Assembly (NCBI GenBank): GCA_937901265.1
Contig: CALCHA010000586.1
Location: 1 to 5,085 of the forward strand
DNA length: 5,085 bases
Source: an uncultured Phycisphaerales bacterium
GTDB lineage: Bacteria > Planctomycetota > Phycisphaerae > WQYP01
Reading direction: 5' to 3'
The number at the start of each line of letters is the position of its first letter. Position 1 is the stretch's first letter. Under the pieces are notes generated by a model. It was not told where the DNA came from. It saw only the letters and a list, made by a program, of their open reading frames with translations, and did no database searches. Position numbers and translations under genes: made by a program. Of this stretch, positions 4,838 through 5,085 are shown in pieces.

Positions 4838-5085
4838 ATGCCCGACGCCCCGACCATCGCCCCTCCGAGCATCGTGACACGGCCTTCGCTTTTTCAGGAC
4901 TACATGACGCTGGGCAAGATTCGGCTCAACGGCATGGTGATCGTGACGACGGCGTTGGGATTCGCGGTGGGATCGGCGACACTTTTTCCGCCGGGGATTG
5001 ATTATGCGCGAGTTTTGTGGACCTGCCTGCGGACGTTGATGGTGGTATCGGGGGCGGCGGCCATCAACGGATCTCCGCGCTATGG
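4838..5085 (+). CDS. ctaB: Protoheme IX farnesyltransferase (heme O synthase), 5' partial fragment
   Basis: The first 82 codons of an integral-membrane UbiA-superfamily prenyltransferase are present; the gene runs off the right window edge. CtaB/COX10 transfers a farnesyl group to the vinyl side chain of heme B to make heme O, the substrate of CtaA encoded next door. The visible part has a short polar N-terminus, the family-like segment LFQDYMTLGKIRLNGMVIVT (19-38) leading into the first membrane helix, and a second hydrophobic stretch LRTLMVVSGAAAIN that aligns with the start of the family's A-x-N-Q region. The expected Gln and the following Asp-rich D-x-x-M-x-R-T motif are not seen: the last residues read NGSPRY. 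This may be real divergence or a base error near the window end. The identification rests on this N-terminal pattern plus the divergent ctaA neighbour. Confidence 0.8.
   Translation, partial: MPDAPTIAPPSIVTRPSLFQDYMTLGKIRLNGMVIVTTALGFAVGSATLFPPGIDYARVLWTCLRTLMVVSGAAAINGSPRY

Overview
The window is GC-rich bacterial DNA, densely coding, with no mobile element, CRISPR array, phage gene or rRNA. It carries ordinary aerobic-respiration genes plus one small DNA-binding protein of unknown role and one tRNA gene. The organism cannot be named from this alone. My best guess is Planctomycetota or a neighbouring phylum. That rests on the heme A synthase with an extra N-terminal membrane block, the small coiled-coil/XRE protein, and a tRNA without encoded CCA. 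It is recalled family knowledge, not a search result.

Left part (minus strand, reading leftward): a complete type II NADH dehydrogenase (1077-2510) is followed after 36 nt by a complete D-hexose-6-phosphate mutarotase of the YeaD type (183-1040), probably one transcript. A candidate promoter with a 7-bp dyad around its -10 box lies at 2537-2578. Bases 1-182 hold no gene I can establish, only an open plus-strand frame that could be the tail of a convergent gene. Middle part: a 142-residue protein with a basic N-terminal coiled coil and a C-terminal XRE-like helix-turn-helix (2712-3140, plus) is divergent from ndh. It converges on a tRNA-Thr(UGU) gene (3189-3260, minus).

Right part: heme A synthase (ctaA, 3386-4747, minus) and the 5' end of protoheme IX farnesyltransferase (ctaB, 4838 to the window end, plus) are divergently transcribed from a short intergenic region. 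CtaB converts heme B to heme O and CtaA converts heme O to heme A, so this is the cofactor branch for an aa3/ba3/caa3-type heme-copper oxidase. Together with NDH-2, which feeds electrons into the quinone pool without pumping protons, the window describes part of an aerobic respiratory chain.

The plus strand is G-rich whichever strand is coding: minus-strand genes favour C-ending codons and plus-strand genes favour G-ending ones. The very long plus-strand open frames opposite ndh/mutarotase and opposite ctaA are codon-for-codon antisense shadows and are not annotated. I found no convincing new multi-gene system. The items most worth a second look are the N-terminal extension of CtaA, the dyad in the ctaA-ctaB divergent region, the duplicated acceptor end of the tRNA, and the small coiled-coil/HTH protein.
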